Below the pieces are notes generated by a model. That model ran no database searches. It saw nothing but the letters and a program-made list of their open reading frames with translations, and was not told where the DNA came from. Positions 10,697 through 22,049 of a DNA stretch of 64,000 nt are shown in pieces (the stretch's first letter is position 1; every line of letters begins with the position of its first letter). Source of the stretch: Anniella stebbinsi (Eukaryota; Chordata; Lepidosauria; Squamata; Anniellidae); assembly GCA_029215795.1 (NCBI GenBank), contig JARDYH010000004.1, positions 200,556,017-200,620,016 of the forward strand, in the 5' to 3' direction. Made by a program: the position numbers and the translations under genes.

Positions 10697-11699
10697 AGTA
10701 ACAATGAAGCTGCTAGCTAGCTATGTCTTTAAAGTAATGCCTCTTTTGGCCATCACAGTTTATAAAGATGTCTATTCTGCTTCCCCTCAATTCACCCTTG
10801 CTGGATCATGCCAGTAATGATCAGATTTTCAGTAGAAAAGATAGAACTGAATCTGGTTGTTGTTTTTGAACATATCAGGAAATCTTAGATAGAAAACAAC
10901 ATCTCTATACAACCACAATCTAAAATGTAATGCCATATTGCATTGTGAGCCATCTTCAGGAAAACATAGAAAATTTTTAGTCTTCTCTCTATTAAAAATA
11001 TTAAAACATGATAAATTGTTATTTCACTGTTTCCTACCCTGAAACTCTATGGCTATTTCTTGAGCCCAGACTACTATGTTATTTAATTTAGTTGTGAACA
11101 AGGCTCAGAATTTTATGCTTGGTTCCAAAGCTTAAAGTAAATTACATATTAACTACTCACTTGGGATAAATTGCATAATTAAGTATCACTTCATTCGCTA
11201 AGAACTTTTAAAAAGGAACTGAAGCAAACATGAGTTTATTTTTAATTGTCAACATTCTAGTTCTGATTAAACTGATTAAACTGATTTCTTTCATTTTTCA
11301 AGATTTACTGAAGGTTGTAGTGGAAATTATTTTACATTAGTAGTCTTGATCAGAATAGGATTCAATAAAATTGATGGAAATTATAGTCTTCCACTCTTCA
11401 CTCTCCCACACTGTAATTGAACTGAACTATAGACTAGTTTGCTTGTATTTAGTAGCTGGTACTATGTATGCACATCAGGATGGTGCAAACTAATGGCCTC
11501 TGCCTAGGGTGACCAGATTGCCTGGGGTTTCCCAGTCCTAACCGGGAAACCTGGGGCAATCCAGGCCAACCGGGGGGCAGCGGGGGCAAACCGGGGTTAC
11601 GGGGGGTCACTCGGCGGCGAGCGGTGGTAGACCCGGTAAGTCCGGGCTGAGTTTTAGTGGGGATGGGTGGCTTGGTGGGGGGGGGTTGGGGGGGCCCTC

Positions 11700-12600
11700 C
11701 CACCTCGCGCTCCTTACCTGCCGGGGCGTCCGCTTCCCTCCGGGTGATGTCCGGTGCGCTACTGAGAGACAGGCTTCGCGGCCTGTTTCTCAGTAGATTC
11801 GAGCACCGGAGGGAAGCGGACGCCCCGGCAGGTAAGGAGCGCGAGGCGGGAGGCAGGAGGGCCTCCCCACTTACCTGCTGGGGCAGCCACTTCCCTCCGG
11901 TGCTCAAATGTACTGAGAAACAGGCTTCGCGGCCTGTCCCTCAGTAGCGCGCTGGGTGATGACGTCATCATTCGGCATTCTACTGAGGGACAGGCCGCGA
12001 AGCCTGTTTCTCAGTAAATTTGAGCACCGGAGGGAAGCAGCTGCCCCTGCAGATAAGGAGCGCGAGGCGGGAGGGCCCCCCCACTTACTTGGTGGGGAAG
12101 CCGCTTCCCTCTGCTGCTCAAATGTACTGAGAAACAGGCTTTGCGGCCTGTCCTTCAGTAGCGCGCCGGCTGATGACATCATCACCCGGCATTCTACTGA
12201 GGGACAGACCGTGAAGCCTGTTTCTCAGTAGATTCGAGCACCGGAAGGAAGCAGCTGCCCCTGCAGGTAAGGAGCGCGAGGCGGCAGGCAGGAGGGCCCC
12301 CCCACTTACCTGCTGGGGCAGCCGCTTCCCTCCAGTGCTCAAATGTACTGAGAAACAGGCTTTGCGGCCTGTCCCTCAGTAGCGTGCCAGGTGATGACGT
12401 CATCACCCGGCGTTCTACTGAGGGCCAGGCCGCAAAGCCTGTTTCTCAGTAGATTTGAGCACCGGAGGGAAGCGGCTGCCCCTGCAGGTAAGGAGCGTGA
12501 GGCAGGAGGGTGGAGGGCCCCCCCACTTACCTGCTGGGGCGGCTGCTTCCCTCCGGTGCTCGAATCTACTGAGAAACAGGCTTCAGGGCCTGCTCCCCAT
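11700..12600. repeat. Tandem array of palindromic modules, period about 214-221 bp
   Basis: Each module is itself nearly palindromic. The order is CTTACCTGC, a TTCCCTCCGG block, TACTGAGAAACAGGCTTCGC with GGCCTGTCCCTCAGTAG, a centre GGGTGATGACGTCATCAYYC, then the complement in reverse, ending CTGCAGGTAAGGAGCG. Centres lie near 11745, 11957, 12171 and 12391. GTAAG edges are at 11832, 12053 (ATAAG), 12267 and 12488. Cross-strand ORFs here (for example 12339-12650 minus, 12391-12669 plus) are by-products of the GC-rich symmetry. Confidence 0.9.
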
Positions 12601-12603
12601 TTA

Positions 12604-12757
12604 CCGGCCTTGGTAGGAAACAAGTGCTCAGCGTTAGGGAGCGTCAACAAAATCCTTGTTGGTGGCTAAAGCAGCTTTAGTAAAGCTGTTTTTGCCACCA
12701 GACAAGGAATTTGTTGACGCTCCCTAACACTGAGCACTTGTTTCCTGCCGAGGCCGG
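12604..12757. repeat. Long inverted repeat (hairpin), arms about 62 bp
   Basis: The left arm CCGGCCTTGGTAGGAAACAA then GTGCTCAGCGTTAGGGAGCG through CCTTGTTGGTGGC pairs with the right arm GCCACCAGACAAGGAATTTG through CGCTCCCTAACACTGAGCAC to TTTCCTGCCGAGGCCGG. The loop contains a second small hairpin (CAGCTTTAGTAAAGCTG). Mismatches are few, so the arms are young or kept alike by conversion. Confidence 0.92.
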
Positions 12758-13082
12758 GGAGCAGCGCGGGCATTTTAAAGCAGGCTCTTCGTTTTTCTCC
12801 TGCTGGGAGCCCAGGAGCAGGGCAAGAATGGTGAGGGGGCTGCAGGGAGTGATGCGGCGGTGGCAGAGATTGGGGGTGGCAGCGGAGGACCCAGTAGGTC
12901 CGGGCTGGGTTTTTTGGGGGTGGGTTGGTGGGGTGGGTGTTTCGGGTGCGGGGGGGTGGCGGAGGTGTCTGCTTGTTGGCCGCATTGCGGGCGGCCTTTT
13001 TAATTTTTTAATTTTATGTTTGGGGGGTCTGCTTTGGTGGGGTGGCCATTTTGGACTGGGATTTTGCTTGTTTGTTGTTGTT

Positions 13083-13392
13083 ATTATTATTATTATTATT
13101 ATTAATTTACAATATTTATATACCGATCAGTTATCTAACACAGATTCCAGAGCGGTGAACATAAGTATCAACAGTAAAAGAAAGAAGATTGTTCAATTTA
13201 AAAACAAAGGAACCAGAAAAAACAGTGACTAGTCAGTTGAGGAAGGCTTTTCAAAACAGAGTTGTTTTCAGGAGGTGCTGGAAGCAGCCTAATGACCTCC
13301 AGGGCAGAGAGTTCCAAAGACAAGGGGCAACTACACTAAAGGCTCTTCTCCTGGTGGATTCCAACCCAGCCACAGGTCCATGTGGATAGTCA
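13083..13392 (-). repeat. LINE 3' end, L2-like
   Basis: The left edge (TTA)n at 13083-13107 is the 3' tail. Read minus, it ends in a TATAAATATTGTAAATTAATA tail. The coding remnant includes the frameshifted equivalent of ALEVIRLLPAPPENN. The segment CTCCACCAGGAGAAGAG-like (minus) resembles the fragment at 7725-7740, so the two probably belong to the same LINE family. Confidence 0.6.
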
Positions 13393-13399
13393 TTAGACT

Positions 13400-15010
13400 A
13401 TCTATGGAATCATTCATCATAAACCAGAATGGGAAAAACTGGTTTGCAGAATTACATTTTCTCACCTACACGTAGGCTTTGTGAATCGTTGAGAACAAGA
13501 ACAAAATACTTTTTGGTTCCACTCAGGAACTTCACTTCTTCAAGAAATATATGTATGACTAAAAAAGGATTCAAAAAGAAAAGTTTAGAGAAAACCTAAA
13601 TTGTAAATTTCTTGTGGCTACAAGAGGAAAACACGTGCCTGGCAATAGGAAAGAAAAGAAGATGCTGCAGGCAAGTACAGTTCACAAACTGACAACAATC
13701 AATAAGAAAAAAAGTTACTAAAATCATTTATAAACTTTAAAAAAGTCATCAAATTGTTAACAGCATTGTATGGGCAATGCTGCTTGAGCATACATAAAAA
13801 TAAAAAAATATTTTGCAATAAAGCACTTCAAAATGAACAGGTCTGCACTATACTGGCCTGGTTTGCATGCAACAGCAACTCAGGGTTCAATTGCTATCAC
13901 TTGGCTCCTTCTGCCAGAAAAAGCAACTAAACAAAGGGCATCATCAGACGACTGTTTTATCACACGCTTGCTACTGCCCACTTACAGAAGTTTGTATGAC
14001 CTTTAGATGCCTCCTGCTCGTTCTTGCCTGTTTTCCATCACAAAATTGACCACTTTTACTTTTTTAAAAAAACAGAATGCGCTGCCATTTCCTGCTGTCT
14101 GCAAGAAAAGCAGTGCGATAAAAATGGCCCCTAAATGATCCACATGGTCTTTGTTTACTTCTTCTGTCTTCTATGGGTAGAAAGAGGAAGTATTGTGAGA
14201 CAGGAGCGGGGGCAGAGAAGCGATTTCCTCCCCATCTGATGATGCTCAAAGAATCTAGTGCCTGAATTTGCTTTTTCCTTAACTTCCCTCCTAATACCTT
14301 TTCCCTTGTGTCATATCTCTTAGATTGTAAGCCTACAGACAGGGGCTGTCTTATTTCTTAGCTTTGAAAGTTGTCCTTGAAGCATATGAAAGCTATAAAT
14401 AAATATTGCTTTTTTACAAAAAAAACAACAACAACAAGCCAGAGATGCTCTGACCCTGGCTTGGTTAGTGATATGTCTAAACCAGGAACTCTGGCGTGTC
14501 TCTCCCCCAGTATGCCCAAATTGTAACCAAAGAACACACCCTGGGTGATGAGCATCCCTGGCTTGTTTACCTGCCCCCACTGGTAGGAGAAGCCAAGGGG
14601 GAGCATGTGCACTGTTTCACTCATGGTAACGCAGATTTATGTTTAATTTTTTAACTGAGTTGCCACTGTATATGAACTGGGTAACTGTTAAGGATCACTA
14701 GGGAGCTAACTGGCCATAATGTAGGGCTAGGATTGCCGGTTTTCCATCAAAAGAATGGAGAAAACCTTAAATCAATAAATATAAGAGGGTTAATTTACAA
14801 GTCTGTTATCAGAGTTTCCAACATATTTTGGATATCTGCATTACTTTAAACAGTGAACTAGTGCCAAACAGGCCTCTCCACAGGTCTGACTAACCAGTTT
14901 ATAAATAGATCATCTTGTACTTATTGGCATTGCCTTTTCTCCATTTGTCTGCATTAAGATACAATCCTCATCTGGCGTTCAACTTTTCAACTGGCCACTG
15001 AAGCTGTGCA
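13400..15010. other. Intronic sequence, nothing firmly recognised
   Basis: AT-rich, no long ORF. The block 14440-14640 is GC-richer and repeats CAGGGATG/CATCCCTGGCTTG-like motifs, which hints at an old DNA element, but I could not define ends. Confidence 0.4.
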
Positions 15011-15015
15011 GATTA

Positions 15016-15212
15016 ATGTACATAGGAAGCTGATTTATACTGAGTCGGACTACTGGTCTATCTAGTTCAGTATTGCAGACACTGACTGGCAGCAGTTCTC
15101 CAGGGTGACAGAAAGGATTCTTTCCTAATCCTAACTGGACATTTCCGGGATTGAACCAGAGACCTTCTACATACAAAGCATGTGCTCTACCATTGAGCTA
15201 CGCCTTCTCCCC
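15016..15212 (-). repeat. Sauria-type SINE, near full length
   Basis: The plus strand begins CATAGGAAGCTGATTTATAC and ends with GGGATTGAACCAGAGACC and GAGCTACGCC. On the minus strand it has the tRNA-like head with A-box (TAGCTCAATGGTAGAGC) and B-box (GGTTCAATCCC), then the conserved body with CTGCCAGTCAGTGT. Confidence 0.88.
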
Positions 15213-15221
15213 CTAAAATAT

Positions 15222-15405
15222 AGGAACGTAAGAAGCTGCCCCCTCCTGAGTCAGACCATTGACCCATCTAGCTCAGTATTGCTGACACTGACTGGTATCA
15301 GCTCTCCAGGTTTTCAGGCAGGATTCTTTCATAGTCCTGTCTTGGGATGCTAGGAGCTCAACCTGGGTCCTTCTGGATGTCCTCTACCACTGAGTTACAA
15401 ATCCT
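15222..15405 (-). repeat. Second Sauria-type SINE in the same orientation
   Basis: It lies about 10 bp from the preceding SINE. Plus strand: TAGGAACGTAAGAAGCTGCC, GAGTCAGACCATTGACCCAT, ending with CTCTACCACTGAGTTACAAA. The B-box is more degraded (GAGCTCAACCTGGG). Confidence 0.85.
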
Positions 15406-15409
15406 CCTT

Positions 15410-17730
15410 TACATACATTAGGAGGTGAGAATCTCCATGCTGTGAAAACCTTCAGCTGAATTTCTCCAAACTAAACTACTGTTAAGGGCACAAGAGCAAA
15501 CTAGGTCATTTTTTCTAGATTATCTGACAATCCTATTCAATACAGGAGTGCTGTTTTCTACCTAGGGGCAATAAGTCACAAGATCCAGACTTGCACAGGA
15601 AGTCTAAAATTGAGCATACAAGAATTGCCTCTTGTTTATTCAGCTGCCGAATGATGGCAATGAGAGCATAGCATGGGAATGGTAACACCCTCTGGTATCT
15701 TATTCATGAGAACATGATCATGTCTCCCATCTTGCACTCAAACAAGGATGAGCATGGGAAACATGAATCTTAAATCAAAATGCCATAAACTTTCCCCATG
15801 CCAAAACATGTCTCTCCCATGTCCAAGGGCAGAGACAAAATAGTAATGAGACTTCACTGGTGAAAGACAGAGTGCATGGTAGAAGAACAAAATGAAACCA
15901 ACACCAATGCAAAAGAGCAATAAAGAGACCAATAAACAAGGAATTAAAAAAGAAGGCAGGAGGAATACGAATTTAATGCATAAAGCAAGGGTAAAAACAA
16001 AAGCCATATTAGCTAGCTCAGTGAATACAAACATGAATCCTCACAATCAGGGTAAGCAATGCACTGAATATCATTTTATTCATAGGGAAGCTGACATAAC
16101 TAGGCTATAATCCAAAACCAAGGACGCATCTAAGGTAGAGACTGAAATTTAGAATCAAATACAAGAATCCTGGTTGAATTTTGCAGGTGTGAAATGGCCT
16201 GAATGTAACACACATTTATTCTGAAGTCATTCTACTTAATTTCAGTAGAACATTCTTCCAAGTAGATGCCTTAAACATTTCTTTTAATGGAAAGGTAGGA
16301 TAAAAAAAACTTAAAATACATAAATAAAACTACGTAAAGCTGTTGTATTAAGAATCACAGCAAATAACTCACTAGCTCACCTTGATAAAACAAGAAATCT
16401 AGGAGATTTACTTATAACTACAGACTGTGGAATTTCAGCATGGAATGAATTGACACAATACTGTACAAATTACATTAAAGGATCTATTCAGTTTTAATGA
16501 TCAGTGGAAACAGTGAAAGGTCAGCTAGGCACAATCCAACCTATTTAGAAGAGAGGATGGCTGGAGACCAAATGCTGTTTTATCTGATTAAATGGATCAA
16601 GGCAGCCGAAAAAACACAGAGGGACTCATGTTGATTTCCCCATTATCCACCAGGTCTATTGTGGAGGCCTGGGTACAATAAAAAGAACACTTTTCAGTGA
16701 AAGAACACAAGATTCAATGTTTTGTGAGCCTTTCAATGAAGAGCCCACTCTGCATTCTAGAGAAATAGTGCTGTGAACCTACAGAAGGGGAAGAACAAAA
16801 TTCTGAAAGGAAAATAAAAGAGCTGGGTCAATTTTGGACTTCTTTACTTAATCACTTATTTTTGAAATAGCACTTCCGTAATGAATGTTAGCCTTGCATT
16901 TCTTTATGCAGCCAAGAACTCAAACCTCGATTAAAAGATTTTCCAAGGGAAGGTAAGTGAAACATGAATAAGCCGTGACTCTTTCTGGGTCTGTCTATTA
17001 GCATGAAGTACATGTGTAAACAATATCACTGACAGTTGTTACGGTAAGATTTGGGAGGAGTTCCCAATTCATTTATAAGTATAAACTACCCTGTGAGTGA
17101 CCTAGGAGAAGAGATACTTTTATATTGTGTGTTGGGGGCGGGGAGAACACGGGTTGCCTAGCCCACATTAAAAAACAACAAGAAAAGCAAATCTTGTTGA
17201 TCCAAATAATAAATACAAATCGAGGCTCATTATATCTTTATCACAGATTTTGTAAACATGCAGTGCTGTTGTATTGTATATTTTCTATCACAGAATAAGG
17301 AAGTGAGTAACATCCTGGGATTACTTTGCCAGGCCTTTTGCAGCTTGTTTCTTCAGAACAAATATTAATACAGTCCCCATACGCTTTGGGGGGTAGAAAG
17401 GATAAAGCAAGTAGATAATGGAAGTCAAGACTTTTACCATCATTTCAAAAATGTTTTCAACCAAAGTGAGGCATGAATGTAAGATCTGGCGACTAGACAA
17501 TTGTGAGGAGGAATACAGATAAAGAAGACTACATAATTGGACTAGGACAAAATACACAACAGTAGCTTCTGATTACATGAAGACTGTAAAATGTGAAGAC
17601 ACATTAAAGATAGTAAAGAATGGCTTTATCAACACATCCTGAATAGCTAGAACTGTGTTTGACAAAGAAAATATACGGCTTTGATCATCCGGTTCCAGGT
17701 AACATTATATCAATTATACCTGAAAGAGTG
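15410..17730. other. Intronic sequence, nothing recognised
   Basis: AT-rich with only short chance ORFs. The segment 16205-16275 (ACACATTTATTCTGAAGTCA then TTCCAAGTAGATGCC) may be a degraded copy of the short GGACTTACTTCTGAGTAGAC-type repeat seen at 26812 and 50755. Confidence 0.4.
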
Positions 17731-17734
17731 ACTC

Positions 17735-18065
17735 TCCAGGTATGAAAGCTACCCACACACTACGATTGTCATCTGAGGCCCTCCTCCAGGTTCCTCTTCC
17801 AAGGAAGGTATGGAGGATAGCAACAAGGGATAGAGCTTTTCAGTTCCCCCTCCATTAAGGAACACTCTCCCCAGTGCGGCTTGCCTGCTGCCAACATTAT
17901 CATCTTTTCAGTGCCTAGTTATTGGGATTGTTATTGTTGATTTAAAAATATGTAAATGGTTTCATATTATATTATAATATTGTATAAGATTTTAATGTTT
18001 TGTAAACTGCCCAGAGAGCTTTGGCTATTAAGTGATATAGAAATGTAATAAATAATTTTAAATAA
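17735..18065 (+). repeat. L2-type LINE 3' end
   Basis: The 3' UTR ends CTGCCCAGAGAGCTTTGGCT then ATAGAAATGTAATAAATAA. This is the complement of the L2 3' ends at 24575-24625 and 33025-33060 (TATACCGCCCCATAGCCAAAG). The upstream 150 bp carries degraded C-terminal coding. Confidence 0.7.
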
Positions 18066-18299
18066 ATAATATACCACAGTGTAGTGCTTCAGCATGACTG
18101 AAGATCAGGCTGTGGTATAACTAATTATGTAGGTGTTGCTGCTTGATATGGACAATATACCTAGCTTGATCCATATAAATAAATTGCCCTTCTGAACAAG
18201 TCCATGGAATGAAAACACACTCACACACATAGGCATTCTTTGTAGCATGTTCACATAACAGCAATTAAAGGTATACTAAATGTAGAGTGGAGACTTATG

Positions 18300-18357
18300 C
18301 ATCAGAGAGCTTCAGCTGTTAGGTAGTTTAGAAATGTAATTAATTAATTAATATTGT
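18300..18357 (+). repeat. Short L2 3' tail
   Basis: CAGAGAGCTTCAGCTGTTAG followed by TAGAAATGTAATTAATTAAT is a diverged copy of the L2 terminal hairpin and tail. Confidence 0.55.
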
Positions 18358-18514
18358 TTTAAAAGAAAACAAAATAGGACCAGATTGGCATAAACTTTAT
18401 GTGTGTATGGATACAATTTAGAAATTACTATAAGTAAGAGAAAAATATTATACATCTCACCATAATAGGGAAGGCTGTAGCCTACTCAGTCTCCTGTCCT
18501 TGTGCTAACTGTTG

Positions 18515-18685
18515 ATGGGCTACTTCAAAGCCCCTGTTCTCTTTTCTTAATGGTTCTTTCTCATTAAACCAGACTTGGGCTGGACAATTCTTCAAATAGA
18601 AGGCGCCTTCAAACAGAGGACTGTCCTATGATAGTGCTTCAATAGAGGACAGTCCTCTGTAAAGTAGAACAGATAGCCACCCTAT
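18515..18685 (+). repeat. Interspersed repeat, family A
   Basis: It contains TTAATGGTTCTTTCTCATTA, TCCTCTGTAAAGTAGAACAG and a GGACTGTCCT...AGGACAGTCC inverted pair. A second, opposite-orientation copy is at 56425-56540 (GTCCTACTTTACAGAAGGCT, AAGAACCATAAGAAAGGAGA). Class unknown. Confidence 0.5.
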
Positions 18686-19317
18686 CTAAATGTGTTCCTA
18701 ATACCAAGTGTTATCTTCAGGAGTGGTCCGAAATGTTTTGCTGCCGATGCAGAACAGCCAATGGTCCACACACAAACACACATATTCAGATTCAACACGC
18801 ATATACATACCAGGCTGGCCAAGTTATTTTGTTACGTGAGAAAAAAAAATCTCACAAGTGCCTCTCCCTTGGAGCAAAAATAAGACAACAATAAATTTAA
18901 CACCCAAAATCAACTGCCTGAGGTTTCCTTCACCCTGCAAAACGGTAGGGTAGCTTCCAGTGGAATCTATTTAGTTACACTACTCTTCCAAAAAGATAAA
19001 AACAAGGCATGTGCTCAAAGGAATTTACACTGCCTCACATATTCTAGAACGAAGTCCTTCTATTTACAAACATTCTCCAGCTAAACCGCAGCTCAAATTA
19101 AAACTTTCCCATACGTCAGGGTGGGGGTAGGGGGATAAACTTCAGACCACTGCTGGAGAAGAGTAAAAGCATGTGGAGGAAAGTTGATCATATATTCAGA
19201 TCAGGAGTTAAGATGGGTAAGAGAAGCAGAATTCTTCAGAACTCATAAGTGCATCAGTCATGTACAAGTGTTCTGAATGTGCATTTTCTTCCTTAAAGAA
19301 TACATTGACTCCTAAAC

Positions 19318-19530
19318 CTATGACACTGCCTTAAACGAAGGCAACTCATTGGTCCATCTACCCCAATATTGCCTACACTGATTGGCAACAGCTTTCTAGG
19401 GCCTCTGACATGGCTCTTTTCCAGAACTCGCTAGCTGGTAGTTTTTAATTGAAGATGCCAGGAGTTGAACCTGTGACCTGCTGCATGTAACACATGTACT
19501 CTACCACTAAGCTATGGGCCCTTCCTATTG
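19318..19530 (-). repeat. Sauria-type SINE
   Basis: Plus strand order: ACACTGCCTTAAACGAAGGC, CATTGGTCCATCTACCCCAA, GCCTACACTGATTGGCAACA, then GGAGTTGAACCTGTGACC and CTCTACCACTAAGCTATGGG (complement of tRNA B- and A-boxes). It carries a small insertion near 19415-19445. Confidence 0.85.
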
Positions 19531-19544
19531 AGGCAAAAGGGGGA

Positions 19545-19835
19545 AGCGATGGCACTGAAAAGAGACACCCACCTCTTTTCAAAATCTTCTTTAAGTTCTT
19601 GTTCAAAGGGGGGGAAAGTAGGATATGAAGTTCCCGACGATGCAGCCGCAATGGCGGTCGAAGAAGAACTGAGAGACTAGGTGGGAACCCTCCTGCGCAG
19701 GCATGCACGGGGGGGGGGGAGGGTTCCCGCCAAAAAGTTATCAGCTATGGAAGTTTCCTGAATCGAGCCTCCGCGCAGGCGCAGAAGCCCATATGTGTGA
19801 TGCACAGAGACCACGAAGAAGAACAAACAAATGTG
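19545..19835. repeat. GC-rich interspersed repeat with inverted GGGAACCCTCC / GGGTTCCCGCC
   Basis: The block runs through CTCCTGCGCAGGCATGCACG, a G-run and GGAGGGTTCCCGCC, then CCTCCGCGCAGGCGCAGAAG, CCCATATGTGTGATGCACAG and ACGAAGAAGAAC. I recognise the last part as a common reptile interspersed repeat, probably a non-autonomous DNA element. Ends not fixed. Confidence 0.45.
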
Positions 19836-19839
19836 TGAA

Positions 19840-22045
19840 ATGTTGGAGGATATATTTTATGGGAAACAAAGGCTGAGAAAAGGAGATGTCATTCTCAAAC
19901 ACAAAATGGAGTTTTCATTCAAATTAACAGTGCCTTCAACACTGTCTGCTTTACGTTCTTCTATGAAAAAAGAATAGTTTTCCTTTCACCTGCAGATACT
20001 CAAGTGTCATGGCAGTTCAAAGACACTCGGCCATAAGAATTTCCTGGAAACTGGGATGAATTTGGGATGCCTAGATGACATGTTAATTCGACAAGCTCTA
20101 CTCTTCATCTTCAACTATGCACACTTCTGTTTGAGTTGAATCACTCGTAAACAACATCTAGTGAGGTCATGTATTTAGCACAGTTTGATTGTTATTTAAA
20201 TGAAGGTGGGGACAGGAAGCAGCTTGTCAACTGATAATATTTTAATCCCTACATAATTTCTCTTGCAACTTTTGCTAAATGTTTTTTTTTTTAAATGTTT
20301 CTTTGTCAAAATGTACATGCTTGGAGCAAAGCTTGCAGTCTACTGGACATATCCTCTACAGTATCTTAATAGAAAACCAGGAAAGACTGAAAATGGTACT
20401 ATTAAAGAAATGCAGATAAATATTATGGGTATCCACTTCATGGATACTGCACAGTAGCACACAGTAGCATATATTCTGTGTTGGAGCCAGAATTTGCCTC
20501 CTACGAATGAAAGGGACTGTTCCATGAACAGATCAGAAGACTTATGCACCAGCAGGTGATGCACCAGAGTAGCAGGTGATTTTTGTTGATTCCTCTTTCC
20601 TCCTGCAAGCCTCAAAGTTCCCTGAAAATCTGCTCCAAGTGCTGGAAGAATCTCTGGAGCAGTGTGGGAAGAGGTGCTGTGGATTGCGGGGGGAGGGGGA
20701 AATCAAGGAAAGTCTCCTCTCCCCTCTTTCTATCGGGGAGAATTCTGAGCAGAACTGTACTCAAGTGATGCTACCAGCAGTGGAAGCAAACCCTGGTTCC
20801 AACCCCGTCATCCTTTTATTATTTTCACATATGCTTAATGTCACACATGCAATTATCTCTAAAACAATAAAATAACTAAACGTGTTTACAGATATTCAAG
20901 CATATTATGTTTGCAAGATGATATTTTGCAAGCCAGTTCTCAAAACACTCATGGTACAAATCTAAGGCTACAATCCTACACATAGTTGATTAGTGACAGG
21001 TAACTTTAATAAAAGATTCCCCTAAAACAGTCCTGAAAGATTTAACAGTACTTAATGAACAGGAATGTTTTCCTGATGACTGGGAATCTCTCCCTTATGT
21101 TTGGATTGTAATATTAATCTCAGGTAAGGGGTGGGGCAGGGAAACATATGAGTGGAGCTAGTTTTGCAGTTTCAATGGAGGGAGAATTAGGCATAGGAAT
21201 AGTGTTTCTTTGGAGTCTGATTCAGGGTTGGTGATTTTGCTGCCTGCTGTAGGCGTGCATATTTGCTTCCATGAATGAACTATCTGTGTAATTGCAAATA
21301 ACACAAAGACACAAAGACACCATACATCTTCAGTGCCTTCTTGTTCAAATTAATATAAACCATGAATTCTGGACAACTCACCACTGAGAACTAGAGAATG
21401 ATTAACAATAACCTACGTGTTTGATTAACTTCTATGCCACCCTTCAGCTAACAATAATGAGTATTAAGCCCCATTAAATTCTGTAAGACATACTTCCAAA
21501 AAAAACCATGCTTAGGTCTGTACTATATCTATGGAACATGGTTAAACAAAATCCCTGTCTCTGCATTCTCAATACACTTATGCAGGTTTGTAATTAAGCA
21601 AATCTGTGGAGCCTTTATTCATTAATGACCTGTCTGGAACTGGGCTAGTTTTGATTAATGCAGAGAATGGTTGGCTACTTGATTCTATCTGCTCTAACAT
21701 ACATTAAGCTTTCCTCTAAAAATATCCCATGAAGTGTTTACTTACTGCTTGGTGCTACACTGAAATAGCAAGGGAAACTTCAGACTTCCGCACTTGGGAT
21801 TAGTGAACACCAGGTGTGTTGTGAGGGAAGATACAGAGTGTAAAAAGTTACTGACCACAATGCCTTGCACCATGCCCAAAAGCAAATTAATTAAAATGCC
21901 CCTTTGTGCTAGCATTGAAATTTAGATTGAAAAGTGATAGATTTACATCCAACACAGGAATTAAATACTGAAAGATTCTCTCTCATCTGTGTGCACAAAC
22001 ACCACAGGGGCAGTAAAAGTATTGTGCAATAAAATTGATCTCATA
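19840..22045. other. Intronic sequence, nothing recognised
   Basis: AT-rich, with short chance ORFs only (for example 20576-20875). No splice-bounded ankyrin-like exon. Confidence 0.45.
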
Positions 22046-22049
22046 TCTT

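Larger units (their letters stand above)
11505..13080. mobile_element. GC-rich non-autonomous hAT-like element, left end TAGGGTGACCA
   Basis: The left terminus TAGGGTGACCAGATTGCC is shared with the hAT-like elements at 44866 and 53032. An immediate hairpin follows (GCCTGGGGTTTCCC with GGGAAACCTGGGGC). Then come a G-run, the palindromic module array (11700-12600), a 62-bp-arm hairpin (12604-12757) and a G-rich segment that repeats the AGTCCGGGCTG...GGGTTGG motif seen before the array (11640-11690 against 12893-12930). No right terminal repeat was found before the LINE piece at 13083, so the right end may be truncated. No transposase frame. Confidence 0.6.

Noticed and set aside
11449..12669. 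Overlapping ORFs on both strands with similar proteins (PASRSLPAGA..., LRDRPRSLFLS...)
   Set aside because: They arise because the same palindromic GC-rich module is read in several frames and on both strands. The similarity is repeat-driven, not a protein family.
12711..13232. 173-codon plus-strand ORF
   Set aside because: Composition is G-run driven (GWVFWGWVGGVGVSGAGGW) and it runs into a (TTA)n LINE tail; no domain, no start context.
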